Source of the DNA: Tianweitania aestuarii
Lineage (GTDB): Bacteria > Pseudomonadota > Alphaproteobacteria > Rhizobiales > Rhizobiaceae
Assembly (NCBI RefSeq): GCF_018457165.1
Contig: NZ_JAFMNX010000001.1
Location: forward strand, 310,001 to 374,000
Length of the DNA: 64,000 nt
Direction of reading: 5' to 3'
The position numbers were made by a program, and so were the translations under genes. Within the stretch, counting starts at the first letter, position 1, and each line of letters starts with the position of its first letter. The notes under the pieces were generated by a model that saw only the letters and a list, made by a program, of their open reading frames with translations, made no database searches and was not told the origin of the DNA. Shown piece by piece: positions 44,703 to 53,207 of this stretch.

Positions 44703-46862
44703 ATGTTGAACCGCAATCGAAAACCATTGGACGTTACGCCTGCAGAATGGAGCCGCATTCTTGAAGGTGGCCGCATCCAACCGAGCTCAGCAGAGAAGGC
44801 TTCAGTTGATATCATCGTACCAGTGTATTCTGGCTATCAGGAAACGCTACGGTGTATTGCAAGTGTTCTGACAAGTACCAATACAACTGTCTATCGGCTT
44901 GTTCTGGTCGATGACTGTGGACCTGACGCGGAACTAAGGCGGCGTATTGGTGAACTGGCTGATCACCCGCAGGTCACAATCTTGGTCATGGAACGTAATT
45001 CCGGCTTCGTTGCTTCCTGTAACCGCGCTATGTCCCAGCGAAACGGACGGGACGTCGTCCTCTTGAATTCCGATGCCGAAGTTTATGGGAATTGGCTCGA
45101 TCGTCTACGTTCAGCCTGTTACTCAGATGACGATATTGGAACGGTGACGCCGCTGACCAACAACGGCGAAATCTGCAGTTATCCTCACTTTATCCGTGAC
45201 AATTTCCGGCCCCTGGAGATTTCCGACGCGGAACTCGATCGTTTTGCATCAGAAGAAAACCCTGGATTTATCGTGGATGCCCCGACAGGCGTGGGCTTTT
45301 GTATGTACATCCGGAATGCTCTCCTGGACGCTGTCGGATTGTTCGACCTCGTTTTCGGCGCCGGTTACGGGGAAGAAAATGACCTTTGTCAGCGGGGCCT
45401 TGCGGCTGGTTTCCGTAGCACGATTACCGCTGATACTTTTGTTACTCACTACGGCGGCGTTTCTTTCGGTGCGAGTAAGGCTAAGCGGATCGATAACGCG
45501 ATCCGCTTGATCTCAGAGAGACACCCCAACTACTTAGCCGAAGTGGGAGATTTCATACGTGAAGACCCGTTGCGTCCTGCTCGTATACGCTTGGATGAGC
45601 GCAGGCTGCAGAACGAGAATATAAAGCCTGCTGTCTTCATTGTTACGCACGCGCTTGGTGGAGGTACCCAAAAGCATGTTGAGGAGTTGGATAACCGCCT
45701 GATCGAAGCTGGGCTTCGGGTTGTAATAGCGGCGCCTGTTGAGGGAGATTCAGCGTCCTTTGCACTGCATGGCGATGTAATTGAAACGCCAAACCTCGCC
45801 GCGACGTCGTCCTTTCCGCTCACGCGCGAAGGCCTCCGCGAAGCAATAACAGCGCAAAGAACTGGTTTTGGTCATGTTCAGCATACGATTCGCTTTGGGA
45901 ACTCGCATCCGAGCCTGTTCGGCGGAGCTTTCAAAGCAGCAGGTGTTCCATACTATGTAACTCTTCACGACTATTTCGCGATATGTCCTCGGGTGACCAT
46001 GATTGATGGTTCTGGAGTTTTCTGCGGAGAACCGGCGGTATCTGTCTGCGAAGAATGTGTGGCGATGAATGGCTCATCGGTAAGCGTGAAAAGTGTGCCT
46101 GTTTGGCGAAAAGAGTGGGCTGCTTTCATACAAGGCGCTGTATCAACCTATGTGCCGGACGAGGATGTGGCTGAACGTTTGAGGCGGAATCTGCCGCAAG
46201 TATCATTGAGTGTCAGGCCCCACTTTGAGGCTGCATTTCGGTCTTCCATCAAAGCTAATAAGGTCAATAATCCTGAGGGGATCGTCAGAATTGGCATCAT
46301 TGGGGCGATTGGACCCCACAAGGGATCGCGTATCTTGCGTGATCTTGCTCAAATCAGCCAGTTGAGTGAGCTTCGCATCGAATTTTCACTTATCGGTTAT
46401 AGCGATATTGACGAAGAGCTTTGCTCCTACGAGAACTTCAGCGTATCAGGACCTTATAAACGGGCTGATCTTCCAAGATTGATAGACGCAGCGAATATCG
46501 ACAGGATTCTCTTGCCTGCAGTATGGCCGGAAACTTATAGTTATGCTCTTACAGAAATACTTCGGGCCGGCTGTCTTCCTGTTGCCTTCGAGATAGGCGC
46601 GGTCGCCAACCGTTTGCGCCGGTACGGGGTCGGCAGACTTGTTCCCCTGATCTACGCTTTTGATCCGGTCAGTCTTCTTGATGAGTTGGTTCGGCCGATC
46701 GCTCAAGATGAGGTCGGGGAAATCGACACATTTAAAGATGCTGCGTATAGTAACTTTTTAAGTGAGTACTACAGCCTTGAGGTGCCACAAGGGGTTAATT
46801 CCGGCTTGCACGGCGATAATCAGGTCAGGCTCGGCCTTGCATCAAGACATGTTTTTGCCTGA
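44703..46862 (+). CDS. Two-domain glycosyltransferase (GT2 + GT4-like)
   Basis: A 719-residue protein with two transferase domains. Residues about 35-275 are a GT-A fold GT2 domain (DIIVPVYSGYQETLRCIASV, LVLVDDCGPD, VVLLNSDAEVYGNWLDRL, and GVGFCMYIRNALLDAVGLFD). Residues about 305-690 are a GT-B fold (FIVTHALGGGTQKHVEELDN, IGAIGPHKGSRILRDLAQIS, PAVWPETYSYALTEILRAGC). Such double enzymes add two successive sugars, often rhamnose, in O-antigen or capsule. It starts 5 bp after the FkbM gene and shares its AT-richer composition. The rhamnose genes next door fit a rhamnosyltransferase role, but this is inference. Confidence 0.9.
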   Translation: MLNRNRKPLDVTPAEWSRILEGGRIQPSSAEKASVDIIVPVYSGYQETLRCIASVLTSTNTTVYRLVLVDDCGPDAELRRRIGELADHPQVTILVMERNSGFVASCNRAMSQRNGRDVVLLNSDAEVYGNWLDRLRSACYSDDDIGTVTPLTNNGEICSYPHFIRDNFRPLEISDAELDRFASEENPGFIVDAPTGVGFCMYIRNALLDAVGLFDLVFGAGYGEENDLCQRGLAAGFRSTITADTFVTHYGGVSFGASKAKRIDNAIRLISERHPNYLAEVGDFIREDPLRPARIRLDERRLQNENIKPAVFIVTHALGGGTQKHVEELDNRLIEAGLRVVIAAPVEGDSASFALHGDVIETPNLAATSSFPLTREGLREAITAQRTGFGHVQHTIRFGNSHPSLFGGAFKAAGVPYYVTLHDYFAICPRVTMIDGSGVFCGEPAVSVCEECVAMNGSSVSVKSVPVWRKEWAAFIQGAVSTYVPDEDVAERLRRNLPQVSLSVRPHFEAAFRSSIKANKVNNPEGIVRIGIIGAIGPHKGSRILRDLAQISQLSELRIEFSLIGYSDIDEELCSYENFSVSGPYKRADLPRLIDAANIDRILLPAVWPETYSYALTEILRAGCLPVAFEIGAVANRLRRYGVGRLVPLIYAFDPVSLLDELVRPIAQDEVGEIDTFKDAAYSNFLSEYYSLEVPQGVNSGLHGDNQVRLGLASRHVFA

Positions 46863-46936
46863 TGTTAATATCGCAAAGAACTGAAAAGCGGGGTCAAGAG
46901 ATCGCGGATCTTGTATCGCTTCCTTTGTTAGGGCAA

Positions 46937-47812
46937 TTATGCAAGCGCCTGTATGCCGGCGCTTGCAGCATCCCGCCACGCCGGTAGACCAAAGCCGAAC
47001 ACAGCCTCGACCTTTCCATTCGCCAACCGCGAATTGGCAGGCCGCTTTGCCGGGGTCGGGTAGCCCGCCGTTGTGATCCGTTCGACCTTGGCCGACGGTC
47101 CGCCGCGTTCGGCCGATTGGCGGAAGATTTCTTCGGCGAAGTCGGCCCAGGTGCAGGTGCCCTGGGAGGTCATGTGGAAGATGCCGCGCCAGCTTGGATT
47201 GGTGGGGGAGGCGAGGGCTTTGTCGAGGACGCGTGACAGGCCTTCCGCGATGTCGGGCGCATAGGTGGGGCTGCCCCATTGGTCGGAAACGACGCGCACG
47301 GTGTCGCGGTCGGCGGCGAGGCGCAGCATCGTTTTTACGAAGTTGTTGCCGTAGGGGCTGAAGACCCAGGCAGTGCGCAGGATGACGTGGTTGGGGTTGG
47401 CTTCGGCCACGGCGCGCTCGCCGGCGAGCTTGGAGCGGCCGTAAACGCTTTGGGGATCGACGGGGTCGTCTTCGGTGTAGAAGCCGTCCTTGTCGCCTGC
47501 GAAAACGTAATCGGTGGAGATGTGCAGGATCGGGAAGCCGGCCTGGTGCGCAGCTGTCGCGAGAACGCGTGGGCCGGTCTCGTTGGCTGCAAAGGCCGCT
47601 TCCGGTTCGGACTCCGCCTTGTCGACAGCCGTATAGGCTGCGGCGTTGATGAGTGCGGCGGGCTGGTGCGCGCGGATAGCGGCTTCAACGGAAGCGGGGT
47701 CGCAGATGTCGAGCTCGGGACGCCCGAGCGTCACGAACTGACGATCAGGTGTGGAGATCGCGGCAAGCGATTGGGCGACCTGGCCGGAGCGGCCTGCGAC
47801 GAGGATCTTCAC
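46937..47812 (-). CDS. rfbD: dTDP-4-dehydrorhamnose reductase
   Basis: A 291-residue NAD(P)H-dependent SDR that makes dTDP-L-rhamnose, the last step of the pathway. The cofactor motif is [15 protein letters not shown], followed by [55 protein letters not shown] and the catalytic YGRSK. The GTG start at 47812 overlaps the rfbB stop (GTGA), so they are coupled. A longer frame (28 more codons) overlaps rfbB and lacks family character. Confidence 0.96.
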   Translation of the reverse strand: MKILVAGRSGQVAQSLAAISTPDRQFVTLGRPELDICDPASVEAAIRAHQPAALINAAAYTAVDKAESEPEAAFAANETGPRVLATAAHQAGFPILHISTDYVFAGDKDGFYTEDDPVDPQSVYGRSKLAGERAVAEANPNHVILRTAWVFSPYGNNFVKTMLRLAADRDTVRVVSDQWGSPTYAPDIAEGLSRVLDKALASPTNPSWRGIFHMTSQGTCTWADFAEEIFRQSAERGGPSAKVERITTAGYPTPAKRPANSRLANGKVEAVFGFGLPAWRDAASAGIQALA

Positions 47813-48873
47813 AAGGCTTTCCGCTGTCCAAGGCGCTCGCCGGAATACTTCTTGGCGCGGATCGGACCCCACCATGCCTGATTGTCGAGGAACCATTGCA
47901 CGGTCTTTTCCAGACCGGTCTCAAAGGTCTCCTGCGCCTGCCAGCCGAGTTCCGTTTCGATGCGGCTGGCGTCGATCGCATAGCGCAGATCATGGCCCGG
48001 GCGGTCCGTCACAAAGGTGATGAGGTCGCGGCGCGAAGAGGCGTTGGGGAGGGGCTGCAGGCGATCCAGCACGTCGCAGATGGTGTGCACGACAGTGAGG
48101 TTGGAGCGCTCGTTGCGGCCGCCGATATTATAGGAACGGCCGAGTTCACCCTTCGTGGCGACGAGCACCAGCGCGCGCGCATGATCGTCGACGTAAAGCC
48201 AGTCGCGCACATTCTCGCCATTGCCGTAAACCGGCAGCGGCAGGCCTTCCAGTGCGTTCAGGATCACCAGTGGGATGAGCTTTTCGGGGAAATGGTAGGG
48301 GCCGTAATTGTTCGAGCAATTGGACAGAACGACCGGAAGCCCGAACGTATGATGCCAGGCATTCACAAGATGATCGGACGAAGCCTTGGATGCCGAATAG
48401 GGCGAGGACGGCGCATAGGGCGTGTCCTCGGTGAACATCTGGTCGTCGAAACCAAGCGTTCCGAACACTTCGTCGGTGGAGATGTGGTGGAAGCGGAAGG
48501 CATCGCGCTTGGCGCCCGACAGGCTGTTCCAGTAATCGCGCACCGCTTCGAGCAGGCGGTAGGTGCCGACGATATTGGTCTGGATGAACTCGGCCGGACC
48601 GTCGATCGAGCGGTCGACATGGCTTTCGGCAGCCAGATGCATCACGATGTCGATGTCGTGCTTGCGCAGGATCTCACCGACCTTGGCGCTGTCTGCGATA
48701 TCGGCCTGAACGAAGCTGTAGCGCGGGTCGGCGTCGATCGAGGCGAGCGTCTCGAGGTTTGCTGCATAGGTCAGCTTGTCGAGGTTGACGACGGTGTGTT
48801 CGGTTTCGTTGATGAGGTAGCGGCAAACGGCTGAACCGATAAAGCCGGCTCCACCTGTTACGAGGATGTTCAT
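47809..48873 (-). CDS. rfbB: dTDP-glucose 4,6-dehydratase
   Basis: A 354-residue NAD-dependent SDR converting dTDP-glucose to dTDP-4-keto-6-deoxyglucose. It has the NAD motif [31 protein letters not shown], the catalytic [10 protein letters not shown] and [38 protein letters not shown], and [18 protein letters not shown]. It is the middle gene of rfbC-rfbB-rfbD. The thymidylyltransferase rfbA, which should supply its substrate, is not in this window. Confidence 0.98.
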   Translation of the reverse strand: MNILVTGGAGFIGSAVCRYLINETEHTVVNLDKLTYAANLETLASIDADPRYSFVQADIADSAKVGEILRKHDIDIVMHLAAESHVDRSIDGPAEFIQTNIVGTYRLLEAVRDYWNSLSGAKRDAFRFHHISTDEVFGTLGFDDQMFTEDTPYAPSSPYSASKASSDHLVNAWHHTFGLPVVLSNCSNNYGPYHFPEKLIPLVILNALEGLPLPVYGNGENVRDWLYVDDHARALVLVATKGELGRSYNIGGRNERSNLTVVHTICDVLDRLQPLPNASSRRDLITFVTDRPGHDLRYAIDASRIETELGWQAQETFETGLEKTVQWFLDNQAWWGPIRAKKYSGERLGQRKAL

Positions 48874-48885
48874 CGCAAGCGATCC

Positions 48886-49440
48886 TTAGAAAACGAGAGA
48901 AACGTCGCGCAGCAACGGCGCAACCTTGTCCTTGTCGGACAGATGCGGGGCCTGTCCCTCGATCGGCCAATCCACGGCGATCTCGGGGTCGTCCCAGCGG
49001 ATGTTGCGGTCATGCTGAGGGGAATAAGGGGCGGTCACCTTGTAGAAGACTTCGGTGTCTTCCTCGAGCGTGAGGAAGCCGTGTGCGAAGCCTTCCGGCA
49101 CGAGGATCTGGTTAAAGCTGTCGGCCGACAGAACGAGGCTCGCCCATTTGCCGAAGGTCGGCGAATCCTTGCGGATATCCACCGCAACGTCGAAGATGCT
49201 GCCACGCAATACCCGAACCAGCTTGGCCTGGGCAAAGGGCGGCTCCTGATAATGCAGCCCACGCAGCGTGTACTTTTCGCGCGAAAGCGACTGATTATCC
49301 TGGATCCACTGACCGGGAAGACCGGCATCGATCAGTCGCTGCTGGTTGAAGGTTTCAGAGAAGAACCCACGATTGTCACCGAACTTGCGCGGCGTGAGCT
49401 CGACAACATCGGCAATCGAAAGCGGGGTAACGGTCAACAT
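48886..49440 (-). CDS. rfbC: dTDP-4-dehydrorhamnose 3,5-epimerase
   Basis: A 184-residue cupin-fold epimerase. Motifs are VVELTPRKFGDNRGFFSETF, WIQDNQSLSREKYTLRGLHY with the catalytic His, GSIFDVAVDIRKDSPTFGKW, and ILVPEGFAHGFLTLEEDTEV. It is first in the operon, 12 bp upstream of rfbB. Its product passes to RfbD. About 200 bp separate it from the dehydrogenase gene to the right, in which its promoter should lie. Confidence 0.97.
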   Translation of the reverse strand: MLTVTPLSIADVVELTPRKFGDNRGFFSETFNQQRLIDAGLPGQWIQDNQSLSREKYTLRGLHYQEPPFAQAKLVRVLRGSIFDVAVDIRKDSPTFGKWASLVLSADSFNQILVPEGFAHGFLTLEEDTEVFYKVTAPYSPQHDRNIRWDDPEIAVDWPIEGQAPHLSDKDKVAPLLRDVSLVF

Positions 49441-49593
49441 GAAAACTCAGCCTGAACGAGCGAATGGATGGTCGAGCTATTAAGGGAATGCGCTATGCCT
49501 GTCGACCGGGGCCTAGCGGGGCACATCAAAAACGTTTCGTTGTTGCTATTCGAAGCACCGTCGGTCCCCACGGCGCAATGTGCCAAGCACACG

Positions 49594-49620
49594 AAAACGG
49601 CGGACCCGAAGGTCCGCCGT
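49594..49620 (-). terminator. Intrinsic terminator after PQQ dehydrogenase gene
   Basis: Read on the minus strand, a perfect 10-bp stem (ACGGCGGACC with GGTCCGCCGT, 4-nt loop) is followed by TTTTCG. It lies 24 bp past the dehydrogenase stop. Confidence 0.85.
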
Positions 49621-49644
49621 GATCGTTGTTCCAAGTGCCCAGGC

Positions 49645-52044
49645 TCAGTTCTGAGGCAGAGCATAAGCGACGTAGTAGTCGCCGACCGGCGTTTCCATGA
49701 AGTGGTGGCCGCCGGCCTGGATCACGAGATATTCGCGTCCGTTCTGCTCGTAAACGATCGGGTTTGCCTGGCCGCCGGCCGGCAACACGTCCGACCATAC
49801 AACCTCGCCGGTCTTCACGTCGATGGCGCGGATCAGGTCATCCGTGGCTGCGGCGATGAAGATCAGGCCACCTTTGGTGACAACGGAACCGCCATTGTTG
49901 GGCGTGCCGATGGTCAAAGGCAGGAAGGACGGGATGCCGAAGGGGCCGTTGCGACGGGCAGTGCCGATCGGCTTGTCCCACAGCGTTTCACCGGTCGCGA
50001 GATCGATGGCGCGGATGCCGCCGAGCGGAGGCTTTTTGCAGGGAATGCCGGTGAACGGCGCGCGCCATCCGGCATTCACGTCGATCGCGTAAGGCGCGCC
50101 GGCCTGCGGATCGCCCGAGCCTTCGGCGTTCGAGCCGGACTTCGATCCACCCTGCGTCTCGTTGATCGGCTTCAAGCCGCGCTCGTCGGCTTCTTCGCGG
50201 GGGATTAGGCGGTTGTGGTTCGGCACGTCATTGTAGTTGGCGATGATGATGCCGCGTTCGGGATCGATCGCCACGCTGCCCCAGTCCGAACCGCCATTAT
50301 AGCCGGGATACTGGATCCAGTAGGTGTCGGAGGTCGGATGGGTGTAGATCCCCTTATAGGTCGACTTGCGGAAGGCGATGCGGCAGAACAGCTGATCGAG
50401 CGGCGTCACGCCCCACATATCGGCTTCGGTCAGATCGTCCTTGCGCAGCGTATGATAGCCGGAAGCCGGCTGCGTTGCCGCATAGTTGCCGTCCTCGACG
50501 CCACCGGATGGGGTCTTGATTTCCTCCATCGGCACCAGCGATTCACCGGTTTCGCGATCGAGAATGTAGATGTCGCCTTGCTTCGACGGCAACACAACGG
50601 CGGGTCGGTTTCCGCCCTCGGCGGGGAAGTCGATCAGCGTCACCTGGCTGCCGAGATCATAATCCCAGACATCCTGGCGCACCGTCTGGAAGCGCCAGCG
50701 CGGCTTGCCGGTGGTGACATCAAGTGCCACGAGCGAGGTTGACCACTCGTTTTCGGCTTCGGACCGGTTGCCGCTCCAGTAATCCACGGAAGAATTGCCG
50801 AGCGGCAGGAAGACGAGGCCGGACTGTTCGTCACCGGTTGCGGTGGTCCACATGTTCGGCGTGCCGCGCGTATAGGTCTCGCCGTCTGCTGGAAGGCCGG
50901 TGAGTTCGGGGTTGGCGAGATCCCAGGCCCAGGCGAGTTCGCCGGTCACGGCATCGAAGCCGCGGATCACGCCCGAGGGCGCATCTTCGGCCTGGCCGTC
51001 CTTCACCTGCGCGCCGGTAACAACGATGCCGCGCACAATAGCCGGAGGAGCGGTGACCGCATACCAGCCCGGCACTTTCTCGCCGATGCCGGTCCACAGA
51101 TCAACGGTGCCGTTCTCGCCAAAATCTTCGCAAGGCTGGCCGTTCTTGGCATCCACGGCGATCAAGCGTGCATCGATGGTGGCCTCGATCACGCGTGCAG
51201 CGCAGGCCTGTTCGGGTGCTGCGTCGGGAACTTCGTAATAGGAGACGCCGCGGCAGGATGCGCCATAGGGAATGGCCTCGGCGGGCACCTTCGGATCATA
51301 GCGCCAGCGCTCTTCGCCCGTTGCGGCATCCACGGCGGTCATGATGTTCATGGCCGAGCAGATATAAAGCGTGTTGCCGATCTTGAGCGGCGTGCCTTCA
51401 GGCGAATACTTGTCCTTTGTCGCACCTGTCGGCATGTCGCCGGTGCGGTAGGTCCAGACCTTCTCCAGGTTGGATACGTTTTCGGGCGTGATCTGGCTCA
51501 GCGGGGAATAGCGGGTCGCCTGTTCGCTGCCGCCCCAGAAAGGCCAATCGGCGCCGACTTCGCGCTGCGGCGTGACCGGACGCGCCGCCTGAACGGGAGC
51601 GGCGTTGCCTGCATCCGTTGCGCTGCCTGGACCCGCGTCGCTCGCATCGCCGGGCTGCTCGGGCGCGCTTCCTGGTTCGGTGGAGGGGGTCGCCGGCATC
51701 GCTTGCGGCTGCTCGTCGCCACCTTCGGCAGGCTGCGTTGGCGTTGGCTGGACGCTTTCGCCTGCAGGCGCAGCGGGTTCTGCCGGCGTGCTGGGCTCGG
51801 CTGACCTAGGCGCTGTTTGGGGCGCAGCCGGCTCTGCGGGTGTTGCAGGCGTCGTTTCGGGTGCGGTCGGTGCAGCAGGTGCTTCTGGTGCCGGCGTTGC
51901 GGGAAAAGCAGGTGCCGGCTCGTTTTGATCGGTCCCGGTTTGTGGCGGCGTCGTGTCCTGCGCGAAAGCGGGCAGCACGGACAGGGCAGTGGAAAGACCG
52001 AACAGTCCCGCTGCTGCGGAGCGCGTCAAGCGTTTCATAGGCAT
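49645..52044 (-). CDS. gcd: PQQ-dependent dehydrogenase catalytic subunit, glucose/quinate/shikimate family, lacking the membrane domain
   Basis: A periplasmic quinoprotein of 799 residues. It starts with a signal peptide (SAAAGLFGLSTALSVLPAFA) in place of the usual five-helix membrane domain, followed by a Pro/Ala/Glu/Thr-rich stalk of about 130 residues. The eight-bladed propeller then begins with DWPFWGGSEQATRYSPLSQI, with SPEGTPLKIGNTLYICSAMN, YGASCRGVSYYE, QDVWDYDLGSQVTLIDFP (the catalytic-type Asp), PSKQGDIYILDRETGE (Lys near PQQ) and WGVTPLDQLFCRIAF. It probably oxidises aldoses and passes electrons to ubiquinone. The missing membrane domain is encoded by the adjacent upstream gene. 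Substrate glucose versus quinate cannot be settled here. Confidence 0.9.
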   Translation of the reverse strand: MPMKRLTRSAAAGLFGLSTALSVLPAFAQDTTPPQTGTDQNEPAPAFPATPAPEAPAAPTAPETTPATPAEPAAPQTAPRSAEPSTPAEPAAPAGESVQPTPTQPAEGGDEQPQAMPATPSTEPGSAPEQPGDASDAGPGSATDAGNAAPVQAARPVTPQREVGADWPFWGGSEQATRYSPLSQITPENVSNLEKVWTYRTGDMPTGATKDKYSPEGTPLKIGNTLYICSAMNIMTAVDAATGEERWRYDPKVPAEAIPYGASCRGVSYYEVPDAAPEQACAARVIEATIDARLIAVDAKNGQPCEDFGENGTVDLWTGIGEKVPGWYAVTAPPAIVRGIVVTGAQVKDGQAEDAPSGVIRGFDAVTGELAWAWDLANPELTGLPADGETYTRGTPNMWTTATGDEQSGLVFLPLGNSSVDYWSGNRSEAENEWSTSLVALDVTTGKPRWRFQTVRQDVWDYDLGSQVTLIDFPAEGGNRPAVVLPSKQGDIYILDRETGESLVPMEEIKTPSGGVEDGNYAATQPASGYHTLRKDDLTEADMWGVTPLDQLFCRIAFRKSTYKGIYTHPTSDTYWIQYPGYNGGSDWGSVAIDPERGIIIANYNDVPNHNRLIPREEADERGLKPINETQGGSKSGSNAEGSGDPQAGAPYAIDVNAGWRAPFTGIPCKKPPLGGIRAIDLATGETLWDKPIGTARRNGPFGIPSFLPLTIGTPNNGGSVVTKGGLIFIAAATDDLIRAIDVKTGEVVWSDVLPAGGQANPIVYEQNGREYLVIQAGGHHFMETPVGDYYVAYALPQN

Positions 52045-52078
52045 GAGCGATATCCTCGAATGAGCGAAAGGGCGACGA

Positions 52079-52477
52079 TCAACGCCGACGGCGCGGGCGC
52101 GACAACCGGGACAGAACCGGCATCGTTGCAAGCACCAGGATCAGGATCACGGTCGGCGCCACGAGGCGCGGCACCTGGGCCCACCAGTCGAACCCGGCTT
52201 CCCAGAAGGCCCAGATCACCGTTCCGATATAGGTGAGGAGGTAGATCGACACGGCGGCAAGCGAGCCGCGGAACAGGTAAAGGGCCGTCATGAGCAACCC
52301 GAAGCCTGCGAAAACGTAGTACCAGGAGCCGCCAAGCGCCATCAGATAGGCGCCGCCGCCGAAGATCGGCAGGCCGAAGAGAATGAGAACGATGCCGAGC
52401 GCTACAACCGCCCAGTAGCCTGCGCCGCGCTGGCGCGTGACGGATCTCGATTGAAGAGAACTCACCGCTTCCTCCAT
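52079..52477 (-). CDS. Membrane-anchor subunit matching the N-terminal domain of membrane PQQ dehydrogenases
   Basis: A 132-residue protein with about five short hydrophobic segments. GYWAVVALGIVLILFGLPIF, GGAYLMALGGSWYYVFAGFG, SLAAVSIYLLTYIGTVIWAF and WEAGFDWWAQVPRLVAPTVI follow the layout of the N-terminal membrane domain of Gcd-type dehydrogenases, including GGSWYY and WE.G.DWW..PRL. Its stop is 34 bp before the start of the catalytic gene, on the same strand, so the two form an operon. Together they equal one split Gcd. No other function needs to be invoked. Confidence 0.82.
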   Translation of the reverse strand: MEEAVSSLQSRSVTRQRGAGYWAVVALGIVLILFGLPIFGGGAYLMALGGSWYYVFAGFGLLMTALYLFRGSLAAVSIYLLTYIGTVIWAFWEAGFDWWAQVPRLVAPTVILILVLATMPVLSRLSRPRRRR

Positions 52478-52720
52478 TTCCCGTTTACTTGAAGAGCCTG
52501 TTGCCCAGCCGCTGCCAGGCTCGCCCCTAGCCTTGGTACAAGAACGACTTAAGTCAAGGAACGGTCACGGCAATGGTGATCCCCAAACAAACTGCGGGCG
52601 CGGCATTCAGCGTGGTTGCATGCGATTTCGGTTGGGACGTTAAGATTTGCGTCGGTGGTGGAACATTCTCTTCATTGTGGACTTCTAAGGAAAGTTTCTG
52701 AACGCGTGTAAGGAAGACCC

Positions 52721-53026
52721 ATGAACGCCCAGTCATTCGATAAACCTGTTGCGGTGCTTGTTGGTCTCGGATTCGTTCGCGTCGTGCCAACGGTTATGGC
52801 CGCCTATGAGATGGTCGCGGAGTGGCCGGCTTCTCCGCGTAGCCTGCCGCATGCAGCGGCGCTGGATGCCTGCCGTGCTGCACTGAACGGTGAAGGTAAG
52901 CCGGAAGACGCCCATGCCGCGTTTCTGCGCTTCGCCGAGCACACCGGAATTTTGATGGATGACACAGCAGCGATGCTGCCGGCCGCAACGCAGGCGACGC
53001 TCCGCCGCGCGCCGGGTTTGAACTAA
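52721..53026 (+). CDS. DUF982 domain protein
   Basis: A 101-residue soluble protein of DUF982, a family confined mainly to Rhizobiales, with FDKPVAVLVGLGFVRVVPTV, AYEMVAEWP, and AALDACRAALNGEGKPEDAH then AAFLRFAEHTGIL. The function is unknown. AAGGAAG precedes the ATG. A small-RNA-like transcript with its own promoter follows 50-80 bp downstream. Confidence 0.88.
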   Translation: MNAQSFDKPVAVLVGLGFVRVVPTVMAAYEMVAEWPASPRSLPHAAALDACRAALNGEGKPEDAHAAFLRFAEHTGILMDDTAAMLPAATQATLRRAPGLN

Positions 53027-53073
53027 GCGCCAGGCAACTTCCAGGGGCGCTTAGGAATTAAGCAACTTTCCAG

Positions 53074-53102
53074 TTGCGCAATAATCGGGCATCGTCTATA
53101 CA
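53074..53102 (+). promoter_or_regulatory. Promoter of the cuckoo-like small RNA
   Basis: TTGCGC and TATACA are separated by 17 bp, placing a start site near 53108, just before the first hairpin. The -10 box is good and the -35 box moderate. Confidence 0.55.
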
Positions 53103-53107
53103 GACGT

Positions 53108-53185
53108 CACGGTCGCTCAACCTCCTCCCTGAGTGATCGCATCGAACAAGCGCCTGCCGCACCTCCTCCCGCGGCAGGCGTTTTT
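53108..53185 (+). ncRNA. Cuckoo/alpha-r14-type small RNA with two anti-Shine-Dalgarno hairpins
   Basis: About 78 nt, built of two hairpins, each with a 10-bp stem and the same 10-nt loop ACCTCCTCCC. Hairpin 1 is CGGTCGCTCA / TGAGTGATCG (53110-53139, with G-U pairs); hairpin 2 is CGCCTGCCGC / GCGGCAGGCG (53151-53180), followed by TTTTT as a terminator. The CCUCCUCCC loop is complementary to ribosome-binding sites. This is the architecture of the Rhizobiales cuckoo (alpha-r14) RNAs and resembles CcsR RNAs of Rhodobacter, which act as post-transcriptional regulators. Family membership is from recall and not from a search. Confidence 0.8.
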
Positions 53186-53207
53186 CGTTTGCGATCCGAG
53201 TGGATGA

